This document shows positions 9,535 to 20,837 of a stretch of DNA of 64,000 bases, in pieces. Source of the stretch: Erwinia sp. OLFS4 (GTDB lineage Bacteria > Pseudomonadota > Gammaproteobacteria > Enterobacterales > Enterobacteriaceae); assembly GCF_002752165.1 (NCBI RefSeq), contig NZ_MOMB01000006.1, positions 17,460-81,459 on the forward strand, written 5' to 3'. The position numbers and the translations under genes are program-made. The notes below the pieces were generated by a model. It saw only the letters and a list, made by a program, of their open reading frames with translations, was not told the DNA's origin and ran no database searches. Numbering within the stretch: the stretch's first letter is position 1; each line of letters begins with the position of its first letter.

Positions 9535-10539
9535 CTATTCGTCCCGGTTAAGGCCAAAATGGCGGTAGGCATGCTGTGTTGCCATGCGGCCACGGGGGGT
9601 ACGCTGAATAAAACCTTGCTGAATCAGATAAGGTTCCAGCACGTCTTCGATGGTTTCCCGTTCTTCGCCGATGGCCGCTGCCAGGTTATCCAGTCCCACC
9701 GGTCCACCGCTGAACTTGTCGATGATCGCCAGCAGCAGCTTGCGGTCCATATAGTCAAAACCTTCGGTATCGACATTCAGCATATCCAGCGCCCGCGACG
9801 CCACCTCGCCACTGAGTTCGCCGCCGGCTCTGACCTCGGCAAAATCACGCACCCGCCGCAGCAGGCGATTAGCAATACGTGGGGTACCACGTGCCCGTCG
9901 CGCGACTTCCAGCGCGCCTTCAGCGGAGAGGGCCAGTCCAAGACAGCTGGCGCTACGTGCCACTATATGCTGTAAATCGGCGACCTGATAAAACTCAAGA
10001 CGTTGCACAATCCCAAAGCGATCGCGCAGCGGTGAAGTTAATGAGCCGGCACGCGTGGTCGCACCGATCAGCGTAAACGGCGGCAGATCCAGTTTGATTG
10101 AGCGGGCCGCCGGCCCTTCACCTATCATAATATCCAGCTGATAGTCTTCCATCGCCGGATAGAGCACCTCTTCCACCACTGGTGACAGGCGATGAATTTC
10201 ATCAATAAACAACACGTCGTGGGGTTCAAGATTGGTCAGCATTGCGGCCAGATCGCCGGCTTTTTCCAGCACCGGTCCGGACGTCGTGCGCAGATTGACG
10301 CCCATTTCGTTGGCGACAATGTTTGCCAGGGTGGTTTTGCCAAGACCCGGTGGCCCAAATATTAACAGGTGGTCCAGGGCATCGCCGCGCATCTGCGCGG
10401 CCTTGATGAAAATTTCCATCTGTTCGCGCACCACCGGTTGCCCGACATATTCGTCCAGCTTTTTCGGGCGAATAGCCCGGTCAGCGATCTCTTCGTCACT
10501 GACGGTACCTGGCGACACCAGGCGATCGGCTTCTATCAT
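9535..10539 (-). CDS. ruvB: Holliday junction branch migration ATPase RuvB
   Basis: AAA+ motor of 334 residues that forms hexamers on either side of a RuvA-bound Holliday junction and drives branch migration in recombination and fork repair. Walker A is GPPGLGKT, Walker B is FIDEIH, sensor 1 region is [20 protein letters not shown] with the arginine finger, and the carboxy-terminal winged helix ends with [12 protein letters not shown]. Seven bases separate it from ruvA, so the two form the usual SOS operon. Length and sequence are normal for the family. Confidence 0.97.
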   Translation of the reverse strand: MIEADRLVSPGTVSDEEIADRAIRPKKLDEYVGQPVVREQMEIFIKAAQMRGDALDHLLIFGPPGLGKTTLANIVANEMGVNLRTTSGPVLEKAGDLAAMLTNLEPHDVLFIDEIHRLSPVVEEVLYPAMEDYQLDIMIGEGPAARSIKLDLPPFTLIGATTRAGSLTSPLRDRFGIVQRLEFYQVADLQHIVARSASCLGLALSAEGALEVARRARGTPRIANRLLRRVRDFAEVRAGGELSGEVASRALDMLNVDTEGFDYMDRKLLLAIIDKFSGGPVGLDNLAAAIGEERETIEDVLEPYLIQQGFIQRTPRGRMATQHAYRHFGLNRDE

Positions 10540-10546
10540 GCTTACC

Positions 10547-11161
10547 TCAGATGGCGGCGCGTAGCGCTTCGCGAATCAGCGTTTCACAATCGGCCTCCGG
10601 CCGTCCAACTTTGGTCACCATCCTGCTGGCTTCCTGCGGCTTATAGCCCAATGCTACCAACGCCGCTGCGGCTTCAGACTCCGCATCATTACCGGTCGTC
10701 ACTGGCGACTCGCTGGTTAACGCAAAGGCAGTATCGGGCGCAAACAAATCGGCATGCATGCCTTTAAAGCGATCTTTCATTTCCACCACCAGCCGTTCGG
10801 CGGTTTTTTTGCCTACCCCTGGGATATTCACCAGTGAAGCCACCTCTTCGCGCTCAATAGCGGTAACAAACTGCTGCGCAGACATGCCGGACAGAATAGC
10901 CAGCGCCAGCTTTGGCCCGACACCATTGACTTTGATCAGTTCGCGAAACAGCGCGCGCTCCTGTTTGCTGTTAAAACCAAACAGTAGCTGGGCATCTTCA
11001 CGTACCACAAAATGGGTAAAAACAATCGCTTCCTGATTCAGCGCCGGCAGCTGGTAAAAACAGGTCATCGGCATATGCACTTCATAGCCTACCCCGTTGG
11101 CTTCAAGCACAACCTGCGGCGGCTGCTTTTCCAGAATAATGCCTCTCAGACGACCGATCAC
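10547..11161 (-). CDS. ruvA: Holliday junction recognition protein RuvA
   Basis: Junction-binding subunit of the RuvAB complex, 204 residues. The OB-fold domain begins [15 protein letters not shown], helix-hairpin-helix motifs are at [16 protein letters not shown] and [16 protein letters not shown], and the flexible linker leads to the RuvB-binding domain III. The start is GTG 11161, as in E. coli, with AAGG upstream; an ATG six codons earlier overlaps that region and is less likely. A LexA box lies about 55 bases upstream (11216-11231), so the operon is SOS controlled and separate from ruvC. Confidence 0.96.
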   Translation of the reverse strand: MIGRLRGIILEKQPPQVVLEANGVGYEVHMPMTCFYQLPALNQEAIVFTHFVVREDAQLLFGFNSKQERALFRELIKVNGVGPKLALAILSGMSAQQFVTAIEREEVASLVNIPGVGKKTAERLVVEMKDRFKGMHADLFAPDTAFALTSESPVTTGNDAESEAAAALVALGYKPQEASRMVTKVGRPEADCETLIREALRAAI

Positions 11162-11206
11162 CGTATTTACCTTATGCAATATAGAGGAAGTGGAATGGTT
11201 ATAACA

Positions 11207-11234
11207 TAAAAAAGGCTGGATGAATATCCAGCCT
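11207..11234 (-). promoter_or_regulatory. LexA box of ruvAB that also forms the ruvC terminator hairpin
   Basis: Positions 11216-11231 read CTGGATGAATATCCAG, an exact CTG-N10-CAG LexA site and nearly the E. coli ruvA operator. The same bases form an 8-base-pair hairpin AGGCTGGA/TCCAGCCT (11213-11234) that on the minus strand is followed by a run of six T (11207-11213). It lies 4 bases after the ruvC stop and about 55 bases before ruvA, so one palindrome serves as operator for ruvAB and probable terminator for ruvC. Confidence 0.85.
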
Positions 11235-11237
11235 GAA

Positions 11238-11762
11238 TCAGGAGCGTAAGCGTCCGCGCGCCAGATTCAGTCGCGTTTCGCTCAGGCGGGTTGCATTCTG
11301 ACTGACGTGACAGTGCGTAATGGCGACGGCCAGGGCATCGGCAGCATCGGCTTGCGGATTTGCCGGCAATTTCAGCAGAGTACGCACCATATGCTGCACC
11401 TGACTTTTTTCCGCACTGCCGATACCCACTACGCTTTGCTTAACCTGACGAGCCGCGTATTCAAACACCGGCAGGCTGGCATTAACCGCCGCGACAATAG
11501 CGGCACCGCGTGCCTGCCCCAGCTTAAGCGCCGAATCGGCATTTTTTGCCATAAATACCTGCTCAATGGCAAAAAAGTCCGGACTGAACTGGGTAATAAT
11601 TTCACTGATTCCGGCATAGATAAGCTTCAACCGGGTCGGCAGATCGTCCACCTGAGTGCGGATACAACCGCTTCCCAGATAACTCAGCTGCCTGCCCTGT
11701 TGCCGTATAACGCCATAACCAGTAATGCGCGAGCCTGGGTCAACGCCGAGAATGATCGCCAT
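11238..11762 (-). CDS. ruvC: Holliday junction resolvase RuvC
   Basis: Endonuclease of 174 residues that cuts Holliday junctions symmetrically after RuvAB branch migration. The RNase H-like fold is shown by [14 protein letters not shown] with the first catalytic Asp, the Glu in [20 protein letters not shown], and the paired Asp in [15 protein letters not shown]. It follows yebC by 37 bases on the same strand and ends at the LexA-box/terminator hairpin, giving an aspS-nudB-yebC-ruvC order as in E. coli. The ATG start with MAIILG matches the family. Confidence 0.96.
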   Translation of the reverse strand: MAIILGVDPGSRITGYGVIRQQGRQLSYLGSGCIRTQVDDLPTRLKLIYAGISEIITQFSPDFFAIEQVFMAKNADSALKLGQARGAAIVAAVNASLPVFEYAARQVKQSVVGIGSAEKSQVQHMVRTLLKLPANPQADAADALAVAITHCHVSQNATRLSETRLNLARGRLRS

Positions 11763-11799
11763 CAGGCTGCTCCTGCCGTTGCCGGCTCATCTGACCGCC

Positions 11800-12543
11800 T
11801 CACAGGGTTTCGGCGATTTCGTCGGAAATTTCACCATTATGGTACACTTCCTGAACGTCATCGCAATCTTCCAGCATATCGATGAGGCGCAGCAGCTTTG
11901 GCGCAGTTTCAGCGTCCATCTCGGCCCGGGTGGACGGGATCATGGATACTTCGGCACTGTCCGCTTTCAGACCCACCGCGTCAAGCGCATCCTTGACCTG
12001 TCCCAGATCTTCCCAGGCGGTGAAGACATCAATGGCACCATCATCGTAGCTCACCACATCTTCGGCACCGGCTTCCAGGGCCGCATCCATTACCACGTCC
12101 TCTTCCAGCCCTGGCGCAAAAGAGATCACCCCTTTTTTACTGAACAGGTAAGCCACCGAACCATCGGTACCAAGGTTACCGCCGGTCTTACTGAAAGCAT
12201 GACGGACTTCACCGACGGTGCGGTTACGATTATCACTCAGGCATTCAACCATAATCGCCGAACCACCCGGACCATATCCTTCATAGATGATGGTTTCCAT
12301 ATTACTGTTGTCATCACCCCCTACACCACGGGCAATTGCACGGTCCATGGTGTCGCGGGTCATGTTATTCGCCAACGCTTTATCCATGGCTGCGCGCAGA
12401 CGCGGGTTGGAAGCGGCATCGCCGCCTCCCAGCTTAGCGGCAGTCACCAGCTCGCGAATAATTTTAGTGAAAATCTTACCGCGCCTGGCATCCTGTGCCG
12501 CTTTACGGTGTTTGGTATTCGCCCATTTACTATGTCCGGCCAT
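11800..12543 (-). CDS. yebC: YebC/PmpR-family protein
   Basis: Widely conserved protein of 247 residues, beginning [18 protein letters not shown] and containing the [18 protein letters not shown] and [20 protein letters not shown] signatures of the TACO1/YebC family. Members act as transcription factors in some bacteria and as translation factors that relieve ribosome stalling at proline stretches in others. Cytoplasmic. It lies between nudB and ruvC, the ancestral enterobacterial order. A 62-base spacer with a tandem repeat separates it from nudB. Confidence 0.95.
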   Translation of the reverse strand: MAGHSKWANTKHRKAAQDARRGKIFTKIIRELVTAAKLGGGDAASNPRLRAAMDKALANNMTRDTMDRAIARGVGGDDNSNMETIIYEGYGPGGSAIMVECLSDNRNRTVGEVRHAFSKTGGNLGTDGSVAYLFSKKGVISFAPGLEEDVVMDAALEAGAEDVVSYDDGAIDVFTAWEDLGQVKDALDAVGLKADSAEVSMIPSTRAEMDAETAPKLLRLIDMLEDCDDVQEVYHNGEISDEIAETL

Positions 12544-12590
12544 CGGGTATCTCTCTATAAAATGCTCTGGCGATATTGCGCCATTTATTT

Positions 12591-12624
12591 AAACAAAGAC
12601 TTCAATTAAACAAAGACTTCAATT
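12591..12624. repeat. 17-bp tandem duplication over the nudB stop codon
   Basis: Two exact, directly adjacent copies of AAACAAAGACTTCAATT (12591-12607 and 12608-12624). The duplication spans the nudB stop codon: the end of the gene is read from the copy nearer the gene and the second copy lies in the spacer to yebC. A replication-slippage event is the simplest origin. Confidence 0.9.
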
Positions 12625-13037
12625 GCCTGGCGATTACTCCAGGATTTGGTCAGGGCGGCGGCGGCCGTTTTCTCCAGCCAGCGCGCCGCCAGGTGTTCAC
12701 TCAGAATAAGCTGCCGTTCATGCGGCAGGATCAGGCGAAACCAGTGCTCACGATTATGGGTTACCTCAGGCGCGTAGCGATGCCGGAACTGGGCAAAAAT
12801 TTCAAACTCAATACTGTGATGCAGGTCATCAAGTTGCAGCCCTTCCCGGCGAATATCAATCGCCAGTTCCTCCAGCACTTCCCGCTCCGCGGCTTGAAGC
12901 GGGCATTCCCCCGCTTCAAGGCTACCGGTAACCGACTGCCAGAAACGGGGATCGTCGCGCCGTTGTAACATCAGTACCCGTCCGCTGTCGGCGGCGCTGA
13001 TGACCACCAGTACTGATACCGGCTGCTTAAACCGCAC
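12606..13037 (-). CDS. nudB: Dihydroneopterin triphosphate pyrophosphatase NudB
   Basis: Nudix hydrolase of 143 residues that removes pyrophosphate from dihydroneopterin triphosphate, an early folate step. The Nudix box runs from GSLEAGECPLQAAEREVLEE (residues about 37-56). Other family stretches are MLQRRDDPRFWQSVTG, HRYAPEVTHNREHWF and the carboxy-terminal ALTKSWSNRQAIE. It starts with GTG at 13037, three bases after the aspS stop, its ribosome site lying inside the end of aspS. The carboxy end is a few residues shorter than in E. coli, where the 17-bp duplication begins. Confidence 0.93.
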   Translation of the reverse strand: MRFKQPVSVLVVISAADSGRVLMLQRRDDPRFWQSVTGSLEAGECPLQAAEREVLEELAIDIRREGLQLDDLHHSIEFEIFAQFRHRYAPEVTHNREHWFRLILPHERQLILSEHLAARWLEKTAAAALTKSWSNRQAIEVFV

Positions 13038-13040
13038 GCG

Positions 13041-14843
13041 CTATGCCTTACCTGCGCCACCGCCCTGGCGGTTTTCTGCTTTATACTTTGCCATCACCTC
13101 AATGCCCAGCTCGGCCAGCGCATCCGGATTAGCATAGCTCGGAGCTTCCGTCATCAGACAGGCAGCGGCCGTAGTTTTCGGAAAAGCGATAACGTCACGA
13201 ATGTTGTCGGTGCCGGTAAGCAGCATAACCAGCCGGTCAAGGCCAAAAGCCAGGCCCGCATGGGGTGGCGTGCCATATTTAAGGGCATCAAGCAGAAAGC
13301 CAAATTTTTCCTGCTGCTCTTTTTCGTCAATACCCAGAATGCTGAATACTGTCTGCTGCATTTTACCATTGTGAATACGCACAGAACCGCCGCCAACTTC
13401 ATAACCATTAATCACCATGTCATAGGCATTGGCCACTGCTGATTCCGGTTGCTGACGTAATGCCTCCGGTGACAAATCACGCGGTGCAGTAAACGGATGA
13501 TGCATTGCCGCCAGATTTCCCTGGTCATCGCTTTCAAACATAGGAAAATCAATTACCCACAGCGGTGCCCAGCGGCTGCTGTCGGTGAGTTGTAAATCAC
13601 GGCCAAGCTTAAGACGCAGCGCACCCAGGGCATCAGCCACCACGCTGGCACGATCGGCACCAAAGAATATCAGATCGCCATCGCTGGCAGCACAACGGCT
13701 CAGAATGGCCTCGACGATGCCGGCATTAAGGAATTTAGCAACCGGACTGGTGATACCTTCAATGCCACGGGCACGCTCATTGACTTTGATATAGGCCAGG
13801 CCTTTAGCGCCGTAAGTTTCAATAAATTTGCCGTAGTCATCAATCTGTTTACGGCTGAGCTGAGCACCGCCCGGTACACGTAACGCTGCCACGCGTCCTT
13901 TCGCATCATTGGCCGGCGCCGAAAACACGTTAAATGCAATATCTTTAACCAGATCGGCAACATCCACCAACTCCATTGGATTACGCAGGTCGGGCTTGTC
14001 TGAACCGAAGCGACGTATCGCATCAGCATAGGTCATTACCGGGAAATCGCCGAGGTCAACACCGTTGATCTCCTGCCACAGTTCGCGCACCAGTTTTTCC
14101 ATAATTTGCCGCACCTGGCCGGCAGTCATAAAGGAGGTTTCCACATCAATTTGGGTAAACTCCGGCTGACGATCGGCGCGCAAGTCTTCATCACGAAAAC
14201 ATTTTACAATCTGATAATAACGGTCAAAACCGGACATCATCAGCAACTGTTTAAACAGCTGCGGAGACTGCGGCAGAGCATAAAATTTCCCTTTATGCAC
14301 CCGGCTGGGGACCAGATAATCACGCGCCCCTTCCGGCGTGGCTTTCGTCAGCATTGGTGTTTCAATGTCGAGAAAGCCGTGATTATCCATAAAACGGCGA
14401 ACAAAGCTGGTGATACGCGCCCGGGTTTTCAGACGCTGGGCCATTTCCGGACGACGCAGGTCGAGATAGCGATATTTGAGCCGGGCTTCTTCACTGTTGG
14501 TCTGATTGGCATCCAGCGGCAAAGGCTCAGCACGGTTGATAATGGTCAGCCCGGTGGCAAAAACTTCAACGTCACCGGTGGCCATCTCCGGGTTACGATT
14601 TTTTTCTTCGCGGGCGCGAACGCTACCGGTCAGCTGAATACAAAATTCATTGCGCAGCTCAGACGCCAGGTCAAAGGCCTCTTTGCGGTCAGGATCGAAG
14701 AACACCTGAACTATCCCTTCACGGTCACGCATATCGATAAAAATCAGGCTGCCGAGATCGCGCCGCCGATTAACCCAGCCACACAGCGTTACCTGCTGGC
14801 CAACGTGAGACAGATTAAGCTGTCCGCAATAGAGAGTACGCAT
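13041..14843 (-). CDS. aspS: Aspartyl-tRNA synthetase
   Basis: Class IIb synthetase of 600 residues, bacterial type with the large insertion (GAD) domain. The anticodon-binding OB fold opens with [16 protein letters not shown] and [12 protein letters not shown]. Class II motifs are visible: motif 2 with [18 protein letters not shown] and motif 3 with [15 protein letters not shown]. The product charges tRNA-Asp in the cytoplasm. First gene of the aspS-nudB-yebC-ruvC run and divergent from yecD across about 290 bases. Length is close to that of E. coli AspS (590). Confidence 0.97.
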   Translation of the reverse strand: MRTLYCGQLNLSHVGQQVTLCGWVNRRRDLGSLIFIDMRDREGIVQVFFDPDRKEAFDLASELRNEFCIQLTGSVRAREEKNRNPEMATGDVEVFATGLTIINRAEPLPLDANQTNSEEARLKYRYLDLRRPEMAQRLKTRARITSFVRRFMDNHGFLDIETPMLTKATPEGARDYLVPSRVHKGKFYALPQSPQLFKQLLMMSGFDRYYQIVKCFRDEDLRADRQPEFTQIDVETSFMTAGQVRQIMEKLVRELWQEINGVDLGDFPVMTYADAIRRFGSDKPDLRNPMELVDVADLVKDIAFNVFSAPANDAKGRVAALRVPGGAQLSRKQIDDYGKFIETYGAKGLAYIKVNERARGIEGITSPVAKFLNAGIVEAILSRCAASDGDLIFFGADRASVVADALGALRLKLGRDLQLTDSSRWAPLWVIDFPMFESDDQGNLAAMHHPFTAPRDLSPEALRQQPESAVANAYDMVINGYEVGGGSVRIHNGKMQQTVFSILGIDEKEQQEKFGFLLDALKYGTPPHAGLAFGLDRLVMLLTGTDNIRDVIAFPKTTAAACLMTEAPSYANPDALAELGIEVMAKYKAENRQGGGAGKA

Positions 14844-15131
14844 TAGGATATCCTTTTGACTTACTGCTGTGGCATGAAACCATGCCAGTGTCTGTCGTCC
14901 TTCGTTTGAAGAGACGCTGCCGCAAAAAAGGCAGCCAGTATAATAGAAAAACTGAGGCAGGATAAGAGCCTGACTGTCGCCGGTAGCGGCGCGGATACTG
15001 TCAGTTAATACTTCACCGGCGTATTATCACAAACGTTAACATAATTATCCTTTCTTCCCCGGTCCAGCTCGCGTTTGATAAATGAGGTTTTAGCCTGCTG
15101 TTTTCTTTCTTTAACTGCTCACGGAGTCACT

Positions 15132-15698
15132 ATGTTGAAATTAGATGCCACCTCAACCGCGCTGGTGTTGATAGACCTTCAGGAAGGGATCCTGCCCTTT
15201 GCCGGTGGCCCCCATACCGCCAGAGAAGTGGTGAGCCGTGCAGCAAAACTGGCGGATAAATTTCGTGCCAGCCAGGCGCCGGTCATTCTGGTTCGTGTAG
15301 GCTGGCAGCCCGATTTTTCCAATGCCCTTAAACAGCCTGTCGATGCCGCAACCAGTCCAGCTGCACTGGCGGAAAACTGGTGGGATTACCCGGCCGCATT
15401 GGGTAAACAAGCAGGCGATCTGGAAGTCATTAAGCATCAATGGGGCGCATTTTATGGCACCGATCTGGAACTAACATTACGCCGCCGCGGAATTGATACC
15501 CTGGTACTGGCAGGCATTTCCACCAATATTGGCGTGGAATCCACCGCCCGCAATGCCTGGGAGCTGGGCTTTAATCTGGTGATCGCTGAAGATGCCTGTG
15601 CCGCCGCCAGCACCGAACAACACAACAGCAGTCTGCAATGGATCTTTCCGCGTATTGCCCGTGTTCGTCAGTGTGAGCAGATTATTGCTGCGCTATGA
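15132..15698 (+). CDS. yecD: Isochorismatase-like hydrolase YecD
   Basis: Cysteine-hydrolase superfamily protein of 188 residues, matching E. coli YecD in length and sequence ([40 protein letters not shown]). The start is ATG 15132 after GGAG; an open frame extends 19 codons upstream without similarity. The superfamily nucleophile is normally a Cys in a motif like AT-x-x-C-V; here the site reads [19 protein letters not shown] with Gly in its place, as in E. coli YecD and in isochorismatase itself, so hydrolysis through a Cys thioester is not expected. Substrate unknown. It starts the yecD-cmoAB neighbourhood, interrupted here by a GNAT gene. Confidence 0.9.
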   Translation: MLKLDATSTALVLIDLQEGILPFAGGPHTAREVVSRAAKLADKFRASQAPVILVRVGWQPDFSNALKQPVDAATSPAALAENWWDYPAALGKQAGDLEVIKHQWGAFYGTDLELTLRRRGIDTLVLAGISTNIGVESTARNAWELGFNLVIAEDACAAASTEQHNSSLQWIFPRIARVRQCEQIIAAL

Positions 15699-15787
15699 GC
15701 GGCTCTTGCTACCGCTGCAGGCCCAACCTGCTGATCGACATATGCCTGCCCTCTTTCAGTGACTTTATTGCCTGGTCCCCTGTTTTT

Positions 15788-15821
15788 CCCGGTTATCCAC
15801 TGACAACCGGGTCATCCACAG
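15788..15821 (+). repeat. Hairpin plus DnaA-box-like element, copy A
   Basis: CCCGGTT (15788-15794) pairs with AACCGGG (15805-15811), and the hairpin is followed at once by TCATCCACAG, one base from the DnaA-box-like TTATCCACAG. The loop itself holds ATCCAC. A related element in opposite orientation occurs at 26688-26720. Intergenic, between yecD and a GNAT gene. Confidence 0.5.
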
Positions 15822-15973
15822 TAAAGATGGCGTGATTATCACAGTGATTTCATTGCAGATGAAAAAACTAAATGTTAATTACTTTACAATGGCTTACGAC
15901 AATGTTTAGCCAGTATTGCTAATTATAGCGCCAGGATAACCGGGTAACCTAATCTGCAAATCCGGAGAACACA

Positions 15974-16414
15974 ATGGCGATTGTTGTACGTCAAGCTAAC
16001 GCAAATGATTATCAATCCTGGCAGTCTCTGTGGAACGACTATGTGGCGTCATCCGCTAACCAGCCGGAAGATGATGTGAATCATGCCAACTGGCAGCGCA
16101 TACTGTCAGCGCAATCATCGTTTTTTTGTCTGGTTGCCGAGGTGGATAACCGCGTGGTGGGTTTTGCCTTAAGTGTACTGCATGAAGGTGCCTGGACCAC
16201 CAGGCTGATTTGTTATCTGGAGAATCTTTATGTTGATGATAAAATGCGCAGATGCGGCATTGGCAGAGCCTTACTGTCAGCGCTGCGGGCGGAGGGAATT
16301 GCGAATAACTGGCAGGAAATACACTGGATAACGCAGGCCAGTAACCCGGCAAGAGGACTGTATAATAAAATGGCGACGCTCACCGATTATGTAAATTACT
16401 CCATGGCGCTGTAA
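15974..16414 (+). CDS. GNAT-family N-acetyltransferase
   Basis: Small acetyl-CoA-dependent acetyltransferase, 146 residues. The GNAT core is seen as LENLYVDDKMRRCGIGRALL (about residues 79-98), with the R/Q-x-x-G-x-G/A acetyl-CoA loop as RRCGIG, followed by WITQASNPARGLYNKM and a terminal aromatic strand. GGAGAACACA precedes the ATG. It stands alone between yecD and cmoA, where E. coli has yecE and yecN, so it is a lineage-specific replacement. Substrate cannot be predicted. Confidence 0.85.
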   Translation: MAIVVRQANANDYQSWQSLWNDYVASSANQPEDDVNHANWQRILSAQSSFFCLVAEVDNRVVGFALSVLHEGAWTTRLICYLENLYVDDKMRRCGIGRALLSALRAEGIANNWQEIHWITQASNPARGLYNKMATLTDYVNYSMAL

Positions 16415-16528
16415 CCAATAAAGCCGTTGTGCGGCATCAGTCAGTTCAGCCGTGTCAGCCTGAGCGTTACCCTGACTGACAGAACGGATGCAGCCAGCGG
16501 CGCTTTCTGCCAGAATAGCGCCTGGTGA

Positions 16529-18276
<1,748 letters not shown>

Positions 18277-18346
18277 TAACGTTAAACTAGCGGGCCTGAC
18301 CCGTGGCGCTCACGTTTTCCAACCGCCGGGCGTCCCGCTAACAAAC

Positions 18347-18970
18347 TCAGCGCCGTGACAATGCCAGCCGGGCAGCAAAACCGATAAACACCAGCCCTGT
18401 CATCCGATCCATGGTTTTCATCACTGGCGGCCTGCGTAGCTGAGCAGCAAAATAGTGGGTAGAAAAAATTAATACCGCCGCCCAGCTCAGGCCAATAACA
18501 TCATGGATTGCAGCCATCACCAGACTCCAGAGGGCAACTGATGCCTCAGCGGGAATAAACTGTGGCAGGAATGAAACGTAAAAAATGCCCACTTTCGGAT
18601 TGAGCAGATTACCAAGAAAGCCCTTGATAAAAAATGCGCCGGCACCCTGACGCTTCACCGTGCTGGCTTGCGGCGACGCTAACGACGCCCGCGGTCGTAG
18701 TAACAGGCCAAACCCCAGCCACAACAAATACAGGGCACCCGCTATTTTCAGCACATTGTAGGCCAGTTCAGATGCCAGCAGTAACGCCCCAAGGCCAAAA
18801 CCGACGGCAGAGCCCCATAGCAAACACCCCATATTAATCCCCAGGGCAGTCATGGCAGCCTTACGCCAGCCATGCGCAGCCGAGGTGCGTAAAATAAGTG
18901 CCGTATCAAAGCCCGGTGTCAGGGTTAATAAGGTTATTGCAATCAGAAATGAGATCAGAGAAGCGGTCAC
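18347..18970 (-). CDS. LysE-family amino-acid/metabolite exporter
   Basis: Inner-membrane protein of 207 residues with six hydrophobic segments, of the LysE/RhtB translocator family. The signature near the amino end reads LLTLTPGFDTALILRTSAAHGWR, and GFLGNLLNPKVGIFYVSFLPQF is typical of the fourth region. I start it at GTG 18970, seven bases after GGAG; an open frame extends 21 codons further but would add a poor hydrophilic leader. Convergent with cmoB. Members export amino acids or homoserine lactone-like compounds; substrate unknown here. Confidence 0.85.
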   Translation of the reverse strand: MTASLISFLIAITLLTLTPGFDTALILRTSAAHGWRKAAMTALGINMGCLLWGSAVGFGLGALLLASELAYNVLKIAGALYLLWLGFGLLLRPRASLASPQASTVKRQGAGAFFIKGFLGNLLNPKVGIFYVSFLPQFIPAEASVALWSLVMAAIHDVIGLSWAAVLIFSTHYFAAQLRRPPVMKTMDRMTGLVFIGFAARLALSRR

Positions 18971-19093
18971 AAACACTCCGGCAAAACCGCATAATGCCAG
19001 AGTTCTGCCCGCCGGGTAAATCAGGCAGCGCAAAAAAAAGGCAATATTATGTTATTTCCGGATCACACCATTTTTCTGCGCGCTATAACGCTG

Positions 19094-19960
19094 CTAATGA
19101 CCCGGCACAGGCGGCCTGGCCGGTTTTTTTTCTGGTGGCCAGTATTCAAAGCGATAAGCCGAGGTGATATTACGCCGGATTTTTCCCTGAGCAAACACTT
19201 CGGTTTCGTGGCTGTAGCTTAGCGTGCAGTTGCCGTTATCATCCCATAGCTGACAGTTATCCGTCGTGCTGCTGGAACTGACATCACTGATACTTACCAG
19301 CGTCTGCCGCTGTTCGCGGCCCTGCTTATCATAAGAAAATGTCATTTTGCTGCTGTCACTGCTGATCGCCAGCGGCTGATTCCGACGGTTCCAGGCATAG
19401 TTGATCGTACCGTTAACGTTATCATCGCTGCCTTCAGCAACACGTTTACTCAGCCGCTGATGCCGATCATAACGGTAGCTAATCTGCGTTAACCCGGGTT
19501 TTCCCGACAGTAAAAATCGATCGGTTGCACTGACAATTTTACCTGTTTTATCACGGCGATAACTGACGGTCCCTTGTTTATGATTCACTTCCATCGGCTT
19601 TCCGTCGCGCTCTACCACCACGGATAATTCATACATCTCTTGCCAGCCACTTTTTACCTGCAGAATACGTTGTCCCATATTCACGCTAACGCCCGCTTCG
19701 TGCTTATAGTAACTCAAATCCGCCCGGGTTAATGTGCCACAGCGATCGAACTGCCCCAGCAACCGGCGCTGGTAATCAACATTTTTACCAAACTCCCCCA
19801 TGGCAAACTGCCTGAGCGCGCCTTTTGCCGTACCGCCCAGCAGAATCAGGCTGTTATTATCATTGATTTGCTGGCGATCTGGCTGGCAGGCTGCACGGGC
19901 AGAATCCGCAAAGCCACTGACCATCAGCAAAGCAATCAGAGTGACAGCACGACGCAACAT
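19094..19960 (-). CDS. Secreted protein with YD-repeat-like segments, function unknown
   Basis: 288 residues with a clear signal peptide (MLRRAVTLIALLMVSGFADS, cleavage near ARA). The middle and end contain short repeats with a Y-D core, such as QISYRYDRHQRLSKR and MTFSYDKQGREQRQTL, spaced as in Rhs/YD-repeat proteins, and four further cysteines suggesting disulfides in the periplasm. It ends in a Pro-rich tail (PPEKKPARPPVPGH). I do not recognise the family; it may be a periplasmic or outer-membrane protein with a small beta-structure. Same strand as the LysE gene, 123 bases upstream of it. Moderately confident that it is a real gene from its signal peptide, codon use and length. Confidence 0.8.
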   Translation of the reverse strand: MLRRAVTLIALLMVSGFADSARAACQPDRQQINDNNSLILLGGTAKGALRQFAMGEFGKNVDYQRRLLGQFDRCGTLTRADLSYYKHEAGVSVNMGQRILQVKSGWQEMYELSVVVERDGKPMEVNHKQGTVSYRRDKTGKIVSATDRFLLSGKPGLTQISYRYDRHQRLSKRVAEGSDDNVNGTINYAWNRRNQPLAISSDSSKMTFSYDKQGREQRQTLVSISDVSSSSTTDNCQLWDDNGNCTLSYSHETEVFAQGKIRRNITSAYRFEYWPPEKKPARPPVPGH

Positions 19961-20474
19961 AAAGGTACCTCAGTCAGCGATTTCATTAGTGTACTGCACC
20001 AGCGTCTGATGCATGAAGTGAAAACAGCAGGTATGGTCTGACCCGATACATCATGATGACATATGACGAATAAAACGCGTCCCCACTGACCACGATATTT
20101 AAGCAGCTTGCCAATAAAAATACTGTACGGATCGAGGGCATAGGGCGAGCAAGGTCCGCAAAACGGATCAGAGTATATTACCTAAAAGCCGCTGGCAGAC
20201 GATGATAAGATCGCGCGTTCCAGCCGCAGCTGACCGTCTCCGGCTGGATGGGATGATTTGTTATCGTAGCGGGTAACAGCAAAGAGGGGTTGACGAGCCG
20301 TCATGCCGGTTCACCGGCTGAAAACACTTTTTCAGGATACAGCACCAACTATGTCATAATATCAGAAAAGTCAGGCTGCGACTTTGCGTAACAACTAAAG
20401 ATTACACAACAGTTGTCAATAGCAAATAACGGCCTTGCCTGCGCAAGGCCTGAAAATTAACTTAGCGTTGATAA
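19961..20474. other. Intergenic region at the edge of the toxin segment
   Basis: About 510 bases with no convincing gene. Composition shifts here from the GC level of the core genes to the AT-rich toxin segment. It holds a hairpin at 20431-20450 after the toxin partner gene and a GCCGG-TTCA-CCGGC hairpin near 20310-20325. No tRNA or integrase that would mark an attachment site was seen. Confidence 0.4.
20431..20450 (-). terminator. Hairpin after the toxin operon
   Basis: Eight-base perfect stem GGCCTTGC/GCAAGGCC with a four-base loop, 25 bases after the stop of the small toxin partner gene. On the minus strand it is followed by GTTATTTGCTATT, T-rich but not a clean run. Confidence 0.55.
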
Positions 20475-20828
20475 TTAATATACTTTCATGCTCGCGCCAA
20501 TAAAAAACAACCCATCATTATTAACGCAAACGTCAATAGGTGCTTGTGTAAGGTAAGCGGTTTTTAACAAATTAAATAATTCCATTCGGTTATTATAACC
20601 AGCACCAAACTGCATCCAGTAAATGTGCGTATTATTAGTAAACTGAACATCAAAGCCGTCATCATAAGATTCAGTCATGAGATTAACGACTTTCACACTC
20701 CGATAATATTGTAACCCATGTTGAGTGCAGATATAACTCAAAGATGAACCGGCGAAACAATTTGATGCCAGACAAAAAAACATGACAAACGCAGAAAAAG
20801 TTGCTAATGCGGACTTAAAAAAACTCAT
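20475..20828 (-). CDS. Small secreted protein, probable AB5-toxin B subunit
   Basis: 117 residues. A signal peptide (core TFSAFVMFFCLASNCFA) would release a mature protein of about 91 residues, the size of AB5 B subunits. The mature part has two cysteines (in LSYIC near residue 34 and IDVCVN near residue 100) that could form the usual B-subunit disulfide, and a pattern aromatic strand (HIYWMQFG), central helix (RMELFNLLKTAYLTQ), then strand (APIDVCVNNDGLFFIG), which is the layout of the oligomer-forming OB fold in PltB/SubB/pertussis S2-S5-type subunits. Similarity is structural in pattern, not strong in sequence. The decisive context is the gene just upstream for a pertussis-like ADP-ribosyltransferase: only nine bases separate them and the AAGGGA ribosome site of this gene overlaps that gene's stop. 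Presumed role: host glycan binding and delivery. Confidence 0.7.
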   Translation of the reverse strand: MSFFKSALATFSAFVMFFCLASNCFAGSSLSYICTQHGLQYYRSVKVVNLMTESYDDGFDVQFTNNTHIYWMQFGAGYNNRMELFNLLKTAYLTQAPIDVCVNNDGLFFIGASMKVY

Positions 20829-20837
20829 ATTATTCCC

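Noticed and set aside
10547..11179. 210-residue RuvA from ATG 11179
   Set aside because: The GTG at 11161 matches the E. coli start and has a ribosome site; the extra six residues are not conserved.
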